Notes: generated by a model from the letters alone, not told the origin. 64,000 nt of DNA from Bradyrhizobium erythrophlei (GCF_900129505.1 NZ_LT670818.1:7473001-7537000), one strand, 5' to 3'. Numbered from the stretch's first letter, positions 1 to 8,793 are shown. A program made the numbers and translations.

Positions 1-235
1 CCATGCAAGCCATTCGCCATGGGACGATGTTGCCTTCTCTTTCTCAGAATAAGATCGGCACCTCGGAATTAGACCCGTTTCGCAGCTCAATACTTGGCCC
101 GTGGTCTCCCCTGTGAACGCTTCACGGCTGCCCTCGCGAGCAGATCCTCGTGCATCACTCGGGGTCGGGGCGGTTGGCTAGACCTTCCCCGTGGGGGACT
201 TTCACCTCCTATTCTTTGCCAGCTTCCTGGCGCAC
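1..235 (-). mobile_element. group II intron, 5' part, cut by the window edge
   Basis: Read on the minus strand, this begins GTGCGCCAGGAAGC at 235, which is the GTGCG 5' signature of bacterial group II introns, followed by the usual start of domain I (..GGAGGTGAAAGTCC..). By eye it is identical to 6704-6938, a constant offset of 6703. The rest of the intron lies left of the window, so it cannot be said whether its protein is intact. The 5' exon contains TTTGACCC-type dispersed-repeat sequence. Confidence 0.8.
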
Positions 236-312
236 TCTCAGATGGGTCAAAGGCCGACCTCAAGCCGCGAATGCTCATGGTCCGCTCTTCCATCAACAGC
301 GGACATTCGCCG
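236..312. repeat. dispersed intergenic repeat (GCGGACATCG family), copy 1
   Basis: Degenerate copy with the shared landmarks gggtcaaa, tggtccgctcttcc and aacagcggacattcg. It abuts the group II intron 5' end, so the intron sits at the edge of a repeat copy. Confidence 0.6.
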
Positions 313-427
313 AAGCAGCCAAGTGGGCTTTTCCTTTTAAAAAAACTGAAGATCTTGCCTGTGAACCAGGCCCACCGGTCCGGATCCTCATAGCACCAGA
401 GAACTGACCACCCCCACCCCGTGATCT

Positions 428-1078
428 TCAGTTCCGATTACCGCGTTGCTCGATGCGGATTGCCAGGACGGCAATCCTTAGGGTCTCATCATCTAGCCGT
501 CCCTGTCGCTCGAGCGTGCACAGGCGGGAACGCTGCGCCTCGTTCATTTCCCCTAACACCAGCCAACCGTCATCGCCAATACGACCGGCTATACGGTGCT
601 GAACAACCTCTGTTCCCTCCTGCTTCTTCTGGAAGGCCGCTATCCTCTCCGCGGGGATGCTAGCTATGGATTTGTGTGACGGTTCATATGAAGGTTCTAT
701 TGAAGGTTTATGCCGCAAGCTCTGCGGTCTGGTCAGTGCCGATTTTGCGGCCTGGCCAGACCGCAGATTAGGGGACCGAGCCACAGTCTGCACCTTCGGC
801 GCGGCGAAGGTTTGCAGGGGCAATTTGTAAAGATACCCCTGCCACTGGCCGCGGCGCTTGGGCATACGTTCCCGCTTAAGAAGCGTCAGCTCCTCAAGCA
901 CAACGATTTGACGCTGAACGGTATCCACCGATTGCTCGGTGTCTCGCGCCAACGTCGCTTGTGACGGCCAGCAGATTCCATCCTCATCCGCGTAGTTTGC
1001 AAGCGCCAGCAGAAGGAGCTTCCGCCCTGCTTTGCCGGTGATTTGCCCTATGGCCCAGGCTGTAGCTCGCCAGCTCAT
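428..1078 (-). CDS. HTH replication-initiation-like protein
   Basis: A 216-residue protein. The first 75 residues form a helical DNA-binding region of the kind seen in phage and plasmid replication proteins: LALANYADEDGICWPSQAT, then a two-helix segment in which a host grows and attaches different primers or repressors (LARDTEQSVDTVQRQI). The rest is basic and low in recognisable motifs. Its start codon overlaps the stop of the upstream small gene by ATGA, and that gene overlaps an AlpA-like gene, so the three form a coupled minus-strand operon. A protein with a related layout lies at 45237-45914 beside the second recombinase module. Function is inferred from the HTH type and context; origin binding is not shown. 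Confidence 0.6.
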   Translation of the reverse strand: MSWRATAWAIGQITGKAGRKLLLLALANYADEDGICWPSQATLARDTEQSVDTVQRQIVVLEELTLLKRERMPKRRGQWQGYLYKLPLQTFAAPKVQTVARSPNLRSGQAAKSALTRPQSLRHKPSIEPSYEPSHKSIASIPAERIAAFQKKQEGTEVVQHRIAGRIGDDGWLVLGEMNEAQRSRLCTLERQGRLDDETLRIAVLAIRIEQRGNRN

Positions 1079-1305
1079 CCGAGCCTCGCCCAGGCTTTGC
1101 GGATTGCCCCAAGCGCTCTCGCTCGGGTGCGGAAGCTTCCCAATCCGCGATTTTTGGAATCGAACGCTTTGAATGTTTTGCGATCGATTTTTACATATCG
1201 CCCCAGCCGTTCGCGGCCAAAGTAAAGCGAATACTCGATTGGCTTCGGCCGCACAGCAGCCCTGACGCCGCGTCCTGTTTTTGATACTGGAGGAGACCGC
1301 GTCAT
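1075..1305 (-). CDS. small basic hypothetical protein
   Basis: A 76-residue, strongly basic protein that I do not recognise. The start at 1305 is chosen because its ATG overlaps the TGA of the AlpA-like gene (ATGA), and its own stop overlaps the next gene in the same way. This tight coupling supports it as a real gene although a longer reading frame opens at 1350. The middle reads YSLYFGRERLGRYV and the end is rich in Arg and Ala. The context, between an excisionase-like and a replication-like gene, suggests a mobile-element accessory protein. Confidence 0.5.
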   Translation of the reverse strand: MTRSPPVSKTGRGVRAAVRPKPIEYSLYFGRERLGRYVKIDRKTFKAFDSKNRGLGSFRTRARALGAIRKAWARLG

Positions 1306-1523
1306 GACGCAGAGCCTATCGGTGCGCCAATCGTATTCGCATCGATCCACGCGATGAGGTCACGGCGGCGATAGCGAACCGCGCGGCCAACCTGAACAAA
1401 TGGGGGCCCGGCCATCCGGATCCGCCAGGATTGCAGCGTCCGAACCGAGAGGCTCAGCAGGTCGGCCGCATCCTGCTCCCTCAGAAGGGCGTCAGTGTCC
1501 AATGAAAGGGAACTTGCGGGCAT
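1302..1523 (-). CDS. AlpA/excisionase-type HTH protein
   Basis: A 73-residue protein with the MerR-like excisionase fold: LLREQDAADLLSLSVRTLQ is the helix-turn-helix, followed by the wing (GPPFVQVGRAVRYRRRDLIAWID). Such proteins regulate or direct excision of integrated elements. It is first of a three-gene minus-strand operon with 4-nt overlaps. A relative lies at 46943-47161 in front of the second recombinase operon, there on the plus strand. Confidence 0.7.
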   Translation of the reverse strand: MPASSLSLDTDALLREQDAADLLSLSVRTLQSWRIRMAGPPFVQVGRAVRYRRRDLIAWIDANTIGAPIGSAS

Positions 1524-1609
1524 CTCAAAACTTGCATCAGTTGCGATGCATTGAGACTGCCTACGATCAAGTACGCCGAATAGGCGCCGCGATTATCGAA
1601 GTGCGGCGA

Positions 1610-2449
1610 TTACGATTGCGGTGATTTCGGCTTTGGACCCGGCGCCTTCCACGCCCAAGCTCGTTTGTTTGCAATCGCGTCGTCCCGTGCTTTTAGAAAC
1701 GCTCTATTGCTCAGTTTATTCGGCCACTTTGATTTGGCCTCAGCCCACAGGTCATCCCTAGAGCGTGGCACGATCTCTGGATTGGACATCATTCCCTCGA
1801 GCCAGGCGACGCAGTCAAGCCGGCATTTCTCCTTCGTCTGAATTTGCGCTTGGGCCTTGCGGGGTATCTCAGCGACTTTCGGGGCGATATCGTTCTGCGG
1901 CTGATTGGGTGTCTCGGGCAATCTTAGGCTCAGACCGGTCCACCTGGGCATCGCGCGATGATCTTGACCTTCGCACAAATCCCCGTTGCTCACATCGATC
2001 GAGGTGCCGCTGCGCATCCACTGGTGCCGCCCGATCGGTCCTTCGATGCCGGTTTGCGCAAATGTACCAAATGCGACAATCTTTCCGTCAGCGAGAATAT
2101 CTCGCAACGCTGAGAAACGATCAACAAGCAATGCTGAGACCGCAATCACGGCATCAGGCGGGTTTGGAAGACTATCGAGACCAAGCGGTTGGTCAACAAG
2201 ATTGAATTCAAGGGATTTCGCGGCTACGTCCAACGGCCAAAAAAAATGACTGGTCATTGGCCCCGGAAACATTCCGTCACTGAAAACGGCAGCATGGGAA
2301 GTTTTGGCGTTCACGACGCGCTTACCCAGCGCCACAATCTCTGAATCATCGAGCACGTAAATCCGAAAGGCTTCTTTCAGGGAGAGGCCATTCAAACGTT
2401 CGGCAGCGTTTGGGGCGCGCAGAACACTGAACGAGTTCGATACATCCAT
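1610..2449 (-). CDS. hypothetical protein of mobile region
   Basis: A 279-residue protein that I do not recognise. The N-terminal two thirds looks globular (AFRIYVLDDSEIVALGKRV; DAVIAVSALLVDRFSALRDI). The C-terminal part from about residue 190 is charged, with a small Trp-rich helical segment (CRLDCVAWLEGMMSNPE...LWAEAKSKWPNKLSNRAFL) that could bind DNA in the way AlpA-associated element proteins do. No signal peptide or membrane segment is visible. It is read the same way as the HTH operon 86 bp downstream and probably belongs to the same element. Confidence 0.5.
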   Translation of the reverse strand: MDVSNSFSVLRAPNAAERLNGLSLKEAFRIYVLDDSEIVALGKRVVNAKTSHAAVFSDGMFPGPMTSHFFWPLDVAAKSLEFNLVDQPLGLDSLPNPPDAVIAVSALLVDRFSALRDILADGKIVAFGTFAQTGIEGPIGRHQWMRSGTSIDVSNGDLCEGQDHRAMPRWTGLSLRLPETPNQPQNDIAPKVAEIPRKAQAQIQTKEKCRLDCVAWLEGMMSNPEIVPRSRDDLWAEAKSKWPNKLSNRAFLKARDDAIANKRAWAWKAPGPKPKSPQS

Positions 2450-2593
2450 GGCGAGTCGTTTAGCTGGGTTTACGACGAATCAGTTCGCCAGTTTGCACCG
2501 ATCCCGATCAGAATCGGAACGGGTTTGATGATCTCTCCAAAGCTTTTCCGAGTGCTTTAGTACGCCTGAATACGATCGCCTGCGTGGCTCTGC

Positions 2594-2609
2594 TGTTTCA
2601 TGTGAAATC
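2594..2609. promoter_or_regulatory. parS-like palindrome, module 1
   Basis: TGTTTCATGTGAAATC, close to the ParB site consensus TGTTTCACGTGAAACA (13 of 16 positions). It lies 36 bp before the small ORF that opens the recombinase operon. A second site of the same kind stands at the equivalent place of module 2 (46133-46148). Confidence 0.5.
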
Positions 2610-2645
2610 GTAGACACGCTCTGAACGCTTGCCGTTCAATGGCGC

Positions 2646-2828
2646 ATGCCAAGGGAACCCGAGACCGAACACCTAACCGAAATCGCCACCATTTTGGCGG
2701 CCGGCCTTTTGCGTCTTCGGAGCCGAAAGTCCAGTCCAAATTCGCCCTCTCAAACCGATAGTCAGCTCGACTGTGAGCGGGTTTTTTGCCGTCATGAGAC
2801 CGGTAATTTCAAGGATTCCGAACGATGA
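2646..2828 (+). CDS. small leader protein of recombinase operon
   Basis: A 60-residue reading frame. Its segment LTEIATILAAGLLRLRSRKSS matches LMEIGEILATGLLRLEALKSS in the small ORF at 47158-47385, at the same place of the second recombinase operon. Its stop overlaps the DUF2924 start as ATGA, again as in the second copy. Conservation of sequence and coupling argue that it is a real short gene. The function is unknown. Confidence 0.55.
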   Translation: MPREPETEHLTEIATILAAGLLRLRSRKSSPNSPSQTDSQLDCERVFCRHETGNFKDSER

Positions 2829-3271
2829 ATGTATCGGTTTTGACCCAATTAGCGGCGCTGAAGGGGGCTTCTACCCCTGTTTTGAAGGCGAAATGGCGGG
2901 AGCTATTCGAGACCGAGCCGCCGGCTTACAATCGGCGTTTCCTGGAAAGCCGGCTGGCCTACCGTATCCAGGAATTGGCCTATGGCGGGCCGAGCCGCCA
3001 GACGTTGGAACGGCTCCAGGCGATGGCCAAGCAGTATGCGACACGAGACGCGGCCGAACGCAAGGCGCGCCCGGTCCATCGACCGATATCAGGCACCAAA
3101 CTGATCCGGGAATGGCAGGGTATCGAGCACTGCGTGACGGTGCGCGCCGACGACTTCGAGTATTTGGGCCGGCCTTACAAATCCCTGTCGTCGGTCGCCC
3201 ACGAGATCACCGGCACCAAGTGGAATGGCTGGGTGTTCTTTGGCCTCAAGAACCATCAAAGCCGAACATGA
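2825..3271 (+). CDS. DUF2924 protein, module 1
   Basis: A 148-residue protein of the DUF2924 type: PAYNRRFLESRLAYRIQELAYGG, then GTKLIREWQGIEHCVTV and a C-terminal SLSSVAHEITGTKWNGWVFFGL segment (a possible small DNA-binding domain resembling those in restriction or homing proteins). The family is regularly found immediately before a serine recombinase, and here the stop overlaps the recombinase ATG as ATGA. The second copy (47382-47828) is the same length and very similar. The role is unknown; a recombinase accessory or directionality factor is an inference. Confidence 0.8.
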   Translation: MNVSVLTQLAALKGASTPVLKAKWRELFETEPPAYNRRFLESRLAYRIQELAYGGPSRQTLERLQAMAKQYATRDAAERKARPVHRPISGTKLIREWQGIEHCVTVRADDFEYLGRPYKSLSSVAHEITGTKWNGWVFFGLKNHQSRT

Positions 3272-4665
3272 GGTCCCACCGCGCACGCCCCAATCGCCGC
3301 GGTGCTGGCCTCGATGGCGCTGACGGTCAGCAATCTGCTTCGAGCGACGGCTTGCCGTCGGTGAGGCGAAAGCTGCGCTGCGCGGTCTACACCCGCAAAT
3401 CCACCGAGGAAGGGCTCGATATGGAGTTCAACTCGCTGGATGCCCAGCGCGAGGCCTGCGAGGCCTTTATCGTTAGTCAGCGCGCCGAAGGATGGCTCCT
3501 GGTCGAGGATGGCTACGACGATGGTGGAGTCTCCGGAGGCACCTTGGAGCGACCTGCCCTCAAGCGACTGCTGGCCGATGTCGAAGCCGGCAAAATCGAC
3601 GTGGTCCTAGTTTACAAAATTGACCGGCTTTCCCGCTCAATGCTCGATTTCCTCAAACTGGTCGAGACCTTCGAGCGTCACGGCGTCACCTTCGTTTCCA
3701 TCACCCAAGCGTTCAACACGACGAGCTCGATGGGTCGCCTGACCCTCAATATGCTGCTGTCCTTTGCCCAGTTCGAACGCGAGGTCATCGGCGAGCGCAT
3801 CCGCGACAAGGTCGCAGCCTCCCGCAAGAAGGGCATGTGGATGGGCGGCTGGACGCCGCTCGGCTATGAAGTCAGGGACCGAAAGCTCCTTATCCACAAA
3901 GAAGACGCCGAACGGGTCCGGTCCATTTTCAGGCGTTTTGTCCAGCTGAAGTCGGCAACACTGCTGGCTAGGGAATTGGTCCTCGCCCGGGCGACCAACC
4001 GTTACGGTCAACTGCTCGATAAGGGTGTTCTCTATAGAATCCTGAACAATCGGGTCTACATCGGCGACGCCGTGCACAAGGGCATCTCCTACCCCGGCGA
4101 GCACCAGGCCATCATCGACCGCAAGCTCTGGGATCAGGTTCACGCCATTCTTAGACAAAGCCCGCGTCGCCGGGCGGCTAGCGCACGGGCGCAGACGCCG
4201 GCGCTACTGAAAGGTTTGCTGTTCGGGCCGGACGGCGCGGCGATGTCGCCGACCCATACCCGCAAAGCGGGGCGGCTCTACCGTTACTACATCAGTCAAA
4301 GCGTAATGAAGCAGGGCGCTAACGCCTGCCCCGTCAGGCAAATCCCGGCGGCCGAGATCGAGCGCATTGTCGTCGAGCAGATCCGCTCACTGCTGCAAAC
4401 GCCCGAAATCATCGTCCAGACCTGGCGCGCTGCCCGCAAGGCCGACAAGGACATCACCGAGAGCGAGGTCCGAGGTGCCCTGCTTGGGTTCGAGCCAATC
4501 TGGAATGAGCTGTTCCCGGCCGAACAGGCCCGTATCGTTGAATTGTTGGTCGAGCGTGTCGACCTGCAGCCTGATGGGATCGACCTGCGCCTGCGGATTG
4601 AGGGGCTGACATCCCTCTACAGCGAACTGCGCACCAGCGGCGGCTCGCAGCAGGAGGCGGCATGA
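3268..4665 (+). CDS. serine recombinase, module 1
   Basis: A 465-residue large serine recombinase. The N-terminal resolvase catalytic domain starts at RCAVYTRKSTEEG with the nucleophile Ser near residue 45, then VLVYKIDRLSRS and FERHGVTFVSITQAFNT. The recombinase domain follows (RGMW-like KGMWMGGWTPLGYEV, GVLYRILNNRVYIGDAVHKG) and a zinc-ribbon-like region without an obvious Cys set (SPTHTRKAGRLYRYYISQ). The longer frame open from 2773 is ignored: ATG 3268 overlaps the DUF2924 stop, and homology with the second copy begins after it. It is expected to integrate or excise a mobile element; att sites could not be located. Confidence 0.88.
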   Translation: MRSHRARPNRRGAGLDGADGQQSASSDGLPSVRRKLRCAVYTRKSTEEGLDMEFNSLDAQREACEAFIVSQRAEGWLLVEDGYDDGGVSGGTLERPALKRLLADVEAGKIDVVLVYKIDRLSRSMLDFLKLVETFERHGVTFVSITQAFNTTSSMGRLTLNMLLSFAQFEREVIGERIRDKVAASRKKGMWMGGWTPLGYEVRDRKLLIHKEDAERVRSIFRRFVQLKSATLLARELVLARATNRYGQLLDKGVLYRILNNRVYIGDAVHKGISYPGEHQAIIDRKLWDQVHAILRQSPRRRAASARAQTPALLKGLLFGPDGAAMSPTHTRKAGRLYRYYISQSVMKQGANACPVRQIPAAEIERIVVEQIRSLLQTPEIIVQTWRAARKADKDITESEVRGALLGFEPIWNELFPAEQARIVELLVERVDLQPDGIDLRLRIEGLTSLYSELRTSGGSQQEAA

Positions 4666-5105
4666 CCGGCACCGCGACCATGCACGCCGGTCAATTTAGC
4701 CGTCCCACCCTGAGCAAGGACGGTCGAACCATAACCGTCCACATCCCCATCACGCTGCGCCACCAGGGTGGACGCAAACAGGTGGTGACACCGGCCGGCG
4801 CCGATCCATGGATCCCTACCCCGTCTCGCGTCGACAACACCATCGTCAAGGCCATTGTCCGCGCCCATCGCTGGCGCGACATGCTGGAATCCGGACGCCA
4901 TGCCACTGTCCGCGATCTCGCCAAAGCCGAAGCGATAAACGAATCCTACCTGGGCCGTGTCCTGCGTCTCACCCTGCTCTCCCCCAGCATCATCGAAGCC
5001 ATTCTCGAAGGCCGACAGCCGGCCACTCTCGATCTCCAGGATCTCCTCAAGCAATTCCCTATTGCCTGGGACCAGCAAATCGGAAGCTTCACCGCAGGTG
5101 GGTAA
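4662..5105 (+). CDS. recombinase-associated HTH protein, module 1
   Basis: A 147-residue protein whose start overlaps the recombinase stop (ATGA). The N-terminal third is beta-rich (GRTITVHIPITLRHQGGRK). The C-terminal half carries a ParB/KorB-type helix-turn-helix: ATVRDLAKAEAINESYLGRV followed by LRLTLLSPSIIEAILEGRQP. This is close to the HTH of ParB-family proteins, which is notable because a parS-like palindrome lies upstream of the operon. The copy at 49222-49662 has the same structure. It is probably a regulator or accessory DNA-binding partner of the recombinase. Confidence 0.75.
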   Translation: MTGTATMHAGQFSRPTLSKDGRTITVHIPITLRHQGGRKQVVTPAGADPWIPTPSRVDNTIVKAIVRAHRWRDMLESGRHATVRDLAKAEAINESYLGRVLRLTLLSPSIIEAILEGRQPATLDLQDLLKQFPIAWDQQIGSFTAGG

Positions 5106-5107
5106 AA

Positions 5108-5192
5108 GACAGGTCCGCTTTGCCCCCAAAAGCGGACCTTCGTCAGCATCACTTCGATGTCCGAAAAGTGCCAATTCCGGAAATGAGAGGCC
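5108..5192. repeat. dispersed intergenic repeat, copy 2
   Basis: Contains aggtccgctttgcccccaa, agcggaccttcgtcag and gatgtccgaaaagtgccaat, the typical landmarks. It starts immediately after the stop of the preceding gene. Confidence 0.7.
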
Positions 5193-6170
5193 TTATTCAA
5201 GCACCTCGTCGGCGCGGGCGAGCAGCGTCGCCGGGACGTTGAGACCGAGCGCCTTTGCGGTCTTTAGATTGATTGCCAGCTCGAATTTGGTCGGTTGCTC
5301 TACAGGTAAGTCCGCAGGCTTTGCACCTTTCAGTATTTTATCCACGTAGACCGCCGAGAGGCGAAAACTGTCGACGATGTCAGGGCCGTAGCTCATGAAT
5401 CCGCCGCCCTCGAGATAGGCCTTGTTTGCGAAAATCGTTGGAAGACTGCGCCGCCGCGCAGCAGCGCCTATCTCCGAGCGGTTACTTATTGTTGAGCTGT
5501 CAGAAATGATGAGTACCGCGCCCGCTCCAGCTTGCGCGGCTCGCGCAAAACCGTCCTCCAAACCATCAGGAATTCGCACGTCGAGAGAGTCGATCGCTAT
5601 GCCAAGAGCGCGCCCGGCCGTTTCCGCTTCCCGCAACTGACTGACGCCTCCCGCATTCTGAACGTTCCAAAGGACGGCAACCATCGACAACGCTGGCACA
5701 ATCTCCTTGAGCAACTCGATGCGCTTCTGTGTTAGTTCGGGCGCATACACCGATCGTCCCGTAACATTGCCGCCAGGGCGGGCCAAACTGGCAACAAGGC
5801 CGTCGCCGACGGCATCCTGACTGCTTGTCATGACGATCGGTATGGTGGCAGTCGCCTTTTTGGCCACTTGTACCGCTTGCGCACCAGCGGTGACGATAAC
5901 ATCGACCTTTAGCGCCACCAGTTCATCAGCCAGGGCCGGCAGTCGTTCGGTTTTGCCTTCAGTCCACCGGTATTCGATTGTGATGTTACGACCGGCAGCG
6001 TAGCCGTGCTCGCGCAGCCCAGACAAGAATCCTTCGTCGAAAGGTCCCGGCCCAGACCGGTCCATGAGGTAACCAATTCGTGGCACCCGTTGTGCATTCT
6101 GGGCACGCGCCGCAATCGGCCATGCAGCCAATCCGCCTAGGATCGCAATGAACTCGCGCCGTAGCATGTT
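5193..6170 (-). CDS. ABC transporter substrate-binding protein (PF04392 type)
   Basis: A 325-residue periplasmic binding protein of the ABC_sub_bind family. It starts at ATG 6170 with MLRREFIAILGGLAAWPIAARAQ, a leader with the R-R-E-F pattern common in this family. The body follows the family pattern: VPRIGYLMDRSGPGPFDEGF, RNITIEYRWTEGKTERLPAL, DVIVTAGAQAVQVAKKAT, IPIVMTSSQDAVGDGLVASL and LARPGGNVTG. No permease or ATPase gene is adjacent, which is frequent for the many orphan members in Bradyrhizobium-like genomes. The ligand cannot be predicted. A deleted group II intron starts 100 bp upstream. Confidence 0.85.
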   Translation of the reverse strand, partial: NMLRREFIAILGGLAAWPIAARAQNAQRVPRIGYLMDRSGPGPFDEGFLSGLREHGYAAGRNITIEYRWTEGKTERLPALADELVALKVDVIVTAGAQAVQVAKKATATIPIVMTSSQDAVGDGLVASLARPGGNVTGRSVYAPELTQKRIELLKEIVPALSMVAVLWNVQNAGGVSQLREAETAGRALGIAIDSLDVRIPDGLEDGFARAAQAGAGAVLIISDSSTISNRSEIGAAARRRSLPTIFANKAYLEGGGFMSYGPDIVDSFRLSAVYVDKILKGAKPADLPVEQPTKFELAINLKTAKALGLNVPATLLARADEVLE

Positions 6171-6270
6171 CGCCCCCGGCTCTGGAGACGGCACCGTAAC
6201 AGCACCGACGCATGATTTGATAGGTGCGGAAAACCGGCTTCAATCAAATATCTGCTGGGCCCAAGCGATG

Positions 6271-6938
6271 GTCGCGGTAGGGACGAGGATTTCTCCTCGC
6301 CCCCCGCACAGATCCCGGCGAGCGCTGCTAACGCACCGGGCTCCTCCCTCGGGTCGAACGTCGGCGGCACGCACGCTTGAACCCACATGCGCTCCGGCGC
6401 ACAGCCGCCAATTGGATCGACGTGGCAGCTCGGCTCAGTGTCCGAACCACGGCCGCCTGTCGGCTGTTCCCCTCGGGTGAGGCCCTTCCCTCCACGACCT
6501 CCGCCGGAAGTTGCCTTCCTTTGTTCGGTCGCTTCCTCGGTACTACGACCTCATCCGACTTCTCACCCGCGTACATGCTCGACGTGCGGCTTGTCGCCTT
6601 CCCGAGCCGGCCCGGCACACGTCCGGGCACGGATGAGACCTCCCAGGTTCCGCGCAAAGAACTTCCCCACGTGCACAAGGTCTCCGACTGCGCGAGGTTC
6701 TTCCCATGCAAGCCATTCGCCATGGGACGATGTTGCCTTCTCTTTCTCAGAATAAGATCGGCACCTCGGAATTAGACCCGTTTCGCAGCTCAATACTTGG
6801 CCCGTGGTCTCCCCTGTGAACGCTTCACGGCTGCCCTCGCGAGCAGATCCTCGTGCATCACTCGGGGTCGGGGCGGTTGGCTAGACCTTCCCCGTGGGGG
6901 ACTTTCACCTCCTATTCTTTGCCAGCTTCCTGGCGCAC
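6271..6938 (-). mobile_element. group II intron with internal deletion of its reverse transcriptase
   Basis: The minus strand starts GTGCGCCAGGAAGC at 6938 and ends ..CCCTACCGCGAC at about 6271. Domain V is recognisable at 6309-6343 (GAGCCCGGTGCG...CGCCGGGATCTG, with the AGC catalytic triad) and domain VI follows. Between them a frame reads MYAGEKSDEVVVPRKRPNKG and then RAATSIQLAAVRRSA, the N-terminal leader of a group II intron-encoded protein, but reverse transcriptase, maturase and endonuclease are missing. At 668 nt it is a protein-less relic, mobile only in trans if at all. The first 235 nt are identical to the copy at 1-235, so the family moved recently. Confidence 0.82.
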
Positions 6939-7014
6939 TCTGAGTTGGGTCAAACTGAGAAGATCTCAATATGAGCAAACGTTTTCCGCTCTTCAGCCAA
7001 TAGCGGACGTTCCT
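6939..7014. repeat. dispersed intergenic repeat, copy 3
   Basis: gggtcaaactgag, ttttccgctcttc and aatagcggacgttcc. It directly borders the intron 5' end, as copy 1 does. Confidence 0.6.
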
Positions 7015-7119
7015 AGGCGGTGATGCTGAGAGCTCCCAGAGACTCAGTTAAGTTACTCTCGCTCATCCAACAGAGAATCGAACCGAGGCCGATTTTGATT
7101 TCAAGTTGTGCCTCTGGCG

Positions 7120-7348
7120 CTTCACTTTTCTAAACTGTACTAAACCGACGAAGTACGAAGCTTTGGAGAAAAATGCCGTCTCCAGACCAATTGTGCCAAA
7201 AATCGGCAATCTCCGGTACAGCCGTGAGCCTCGAAAACCCCACTTTTGCTCGGGGATTTTCGGCCTAATCGTTGACGCAGAAGCCTGAACGCTCGGGCGG
7301 GTGGCGGAGGGAGAGGAACTGGGGTCGAACCTTCTCCACGTGGGCCAA
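7120..7348. repeat. second dispersed repeat with tRNA-Ser-like 3' end
   Basis: Shares ordered blocks with 61660-61888: a GTACTAAAC/GTACTGAAC block, AGCTTTGGAGA, and a long near-identical stretch from TGGCGGAGGGAGAGGAACT to AACCTTCTCCACGT. Read on the minus strand, that stretch resembles a tRNA 3' part (GGTTCGA loop, ...CTCCCTCCGCCA), with about five extra bases between T-loop and CCA, so it is not a working tRNA. The rest of 7015-7620 holds no gene I can support. Confidence 0.5.
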
Positions 7349-7620
7349 CGTGGAGGAAAGTAACCCAGCGTACGGCGCGCCTGCAGGCGGCGCCAAGGCT
7401 TGGCCAATGGCGGGCGATGCTAGGAAAGGACGACAACGAGCGTTTATAGGGGCAAAGCACCCGCCACCGTTAGTTTCCGGCGTGTGTCATCTCTGACGGC
7501 TTGCCGCGGAGCTTGCCCCTCCTTAGCCGGGTATTCTTGGCGCGCAAAACCGGTCCCCACTTTGCTGGAAAACGCTGTACAATGCCGACGAGGTAACGTT
7601 CCGGCCGGTGGACGAACATC

Positions 7621-8793
7621 ATGACCGCCACGTCGATGAGCCGAATGGTCCTGCTGGCGTTTGTTGCGGCCTGTGGTATCGCGCTTGTCTTCGCGATCCA
7701 GTACTTCCGGCGCGAGCCGCCGGTTGAAACCAAGGCCGCAACCGCCGCGCCGGCGGTTTCAAAGCCGGCATCGGGCGCGCAAGATCAGGGTCCGGACGCG
7801 CTTGCAGCGGCGCAAGCAAAAGTAGACGCGGTGGCGGCCGCGCTCGCCGGATCGCCCGTACCGCCGGACAGCGACGACGGCGTGCCGGCGTTCGACATTG
7901 CCCGCATCGAGCCGACGGGCGAAGCGGTAATCGCGGGCCGGGCGTCGCCGGGCGCAACAGTGGAACTGCTGCTGAACGGCGAGCTGCATGATCGCGTGGT
8001 CGCGGATCAATCCGGACAATTCGTCATGGTCCCGCCCCGGTTTCCCTCAGGCACTTATGATCTGACGTTGCGGTCCAAGCAGCCGGACGGCAAGCAGGCC
8101 ACGTCCAGACAGAGCGTGGCAGTAGCGATTGAGCCGGCATCAACCGACCGGCCAGTCGTGGCGCTGATGACGCCCGGCAAACCCGCCGTCGTGCTGTCGC
8201 AACCGCCTGCGCCAAAGCCGATGGCCGGCGCAGTGGTTGTGGAATCGGTCGAGATCGAGCCAGGCGGCAGGTTCCATGCGAGCGGTCGCGCGCGCCCCGG
8301 CGGCGCGGTGAGGCTTTATCTCAACGATACCTTTGTTACGTCAGTAACGGCCGACGCGGATGGACGGTTTGCGGTCACGATCAATCAAGGGGTCGCGCCC
8401 GGCAGCTACCGCGTCCGGCTGGACGAGGTGGAGCCTATTTCCGGCGCGATGCGGGCACGCGCCGAGGTACCCTTCAACGTTCCCGACACGATGGTCGCGG
8501 CGTCCGTGCCGGCGCAGGCCACAGCCTCCAAGCGGCCGGACAGTGCCGCTGCGCAGCCGCAGCTGGCGGCCGCCGTGGCGAGCGTTCTGCCCGACGGAGG
8601 CTCGCCCTCCACCGTGGTTGTGCCGAAGATCGCAACCACCACCGTCTCCCGCGGCGACAGCCTCTGGCGCCTGAGCCGCCAGACCTATGGTGTGGGCACG
8701 CGCTACTCCGTCATTTACAAGGCGAACCGGGAGCAGATCCGCAATCCGAACCTGATTCGTCCCGGCCAAATCTTTGTCCTACCAGCGCGGTGA
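7621..8793 (+). CDS. membrane-anchored LysM domain protein
   Basis: A 390-residue envelope protein. Residues 9-27 (VLLAFVAACGIALVFAIQY) form a signal anchor. An Ala/Pro-rich linker follows, then two Ig-like beta domains of similar pattern (AVIAGRASPGATVELLLNGE and FHASGRARPGGAVRLYLND). The C-terminal 50 residues are a LysM peptidoglycan-binding domain (VSRGDSLWRLSRQTYG...IRNPNLIRPGQIFVLP). It probably tethers to or scans the cell wall from the inner membrane. It stands alone, followed by a short gap and the groEL terminator. Confidence 0.85.
   Translation: MTATSMSRMVLLAFVAACGIALVFAIQYFRREPPVETKAATAAPAVSKPASGAQDQGPDALAAAQAKVDAVAAALAGSPVPPDSDDGVPAFDIARIEPTGEAVIAGRASPGATVELLLNGELHDRVVADQSGQFVMVPPRFPSGTYDLTLRSKQPDGKQATSRQSVAVAIEPASTDRPVVALMTPGKPAVVLSQPPAPKPMAGAVVVESVEIEPGGRFHASGRARPGGAVRLYLNDTFVTSVTADADGRFAVTINQGVAPGSYRVRLDEVEPISGAMRARAEVPFNVPDTMVAASVPAQATASKRPDSAAAQPQLAAAVASVLPDGGSPSTVVVPKIATTTVSRGDSLWRLSRQTYGVGTRYSVIYKANREQIRNPNLIRPGQIFVLPAR

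Noticed and set aside
2773..3267. N-terminal extension of the first serine recombinase
   Set aside because: This part overlaps the DUF2924 gene in another frame; homology to the second recombinase and the ATGA overlap place the start at 3268.
6328..6723. 131-codon minus-strand frame taken as a gene
   Set aside because: It is the N-terminal remnant of the intron-encoded protein, joined to intron 3' RNA sequence by the deletion; no full domain is present.
7296..7345. tRNA-Ser gene
   Set aside because: The 3' part resembles a tRNA, but the T-arm to CCA distance is about five bases too long and no matching 5' half with anticodon arm was found.
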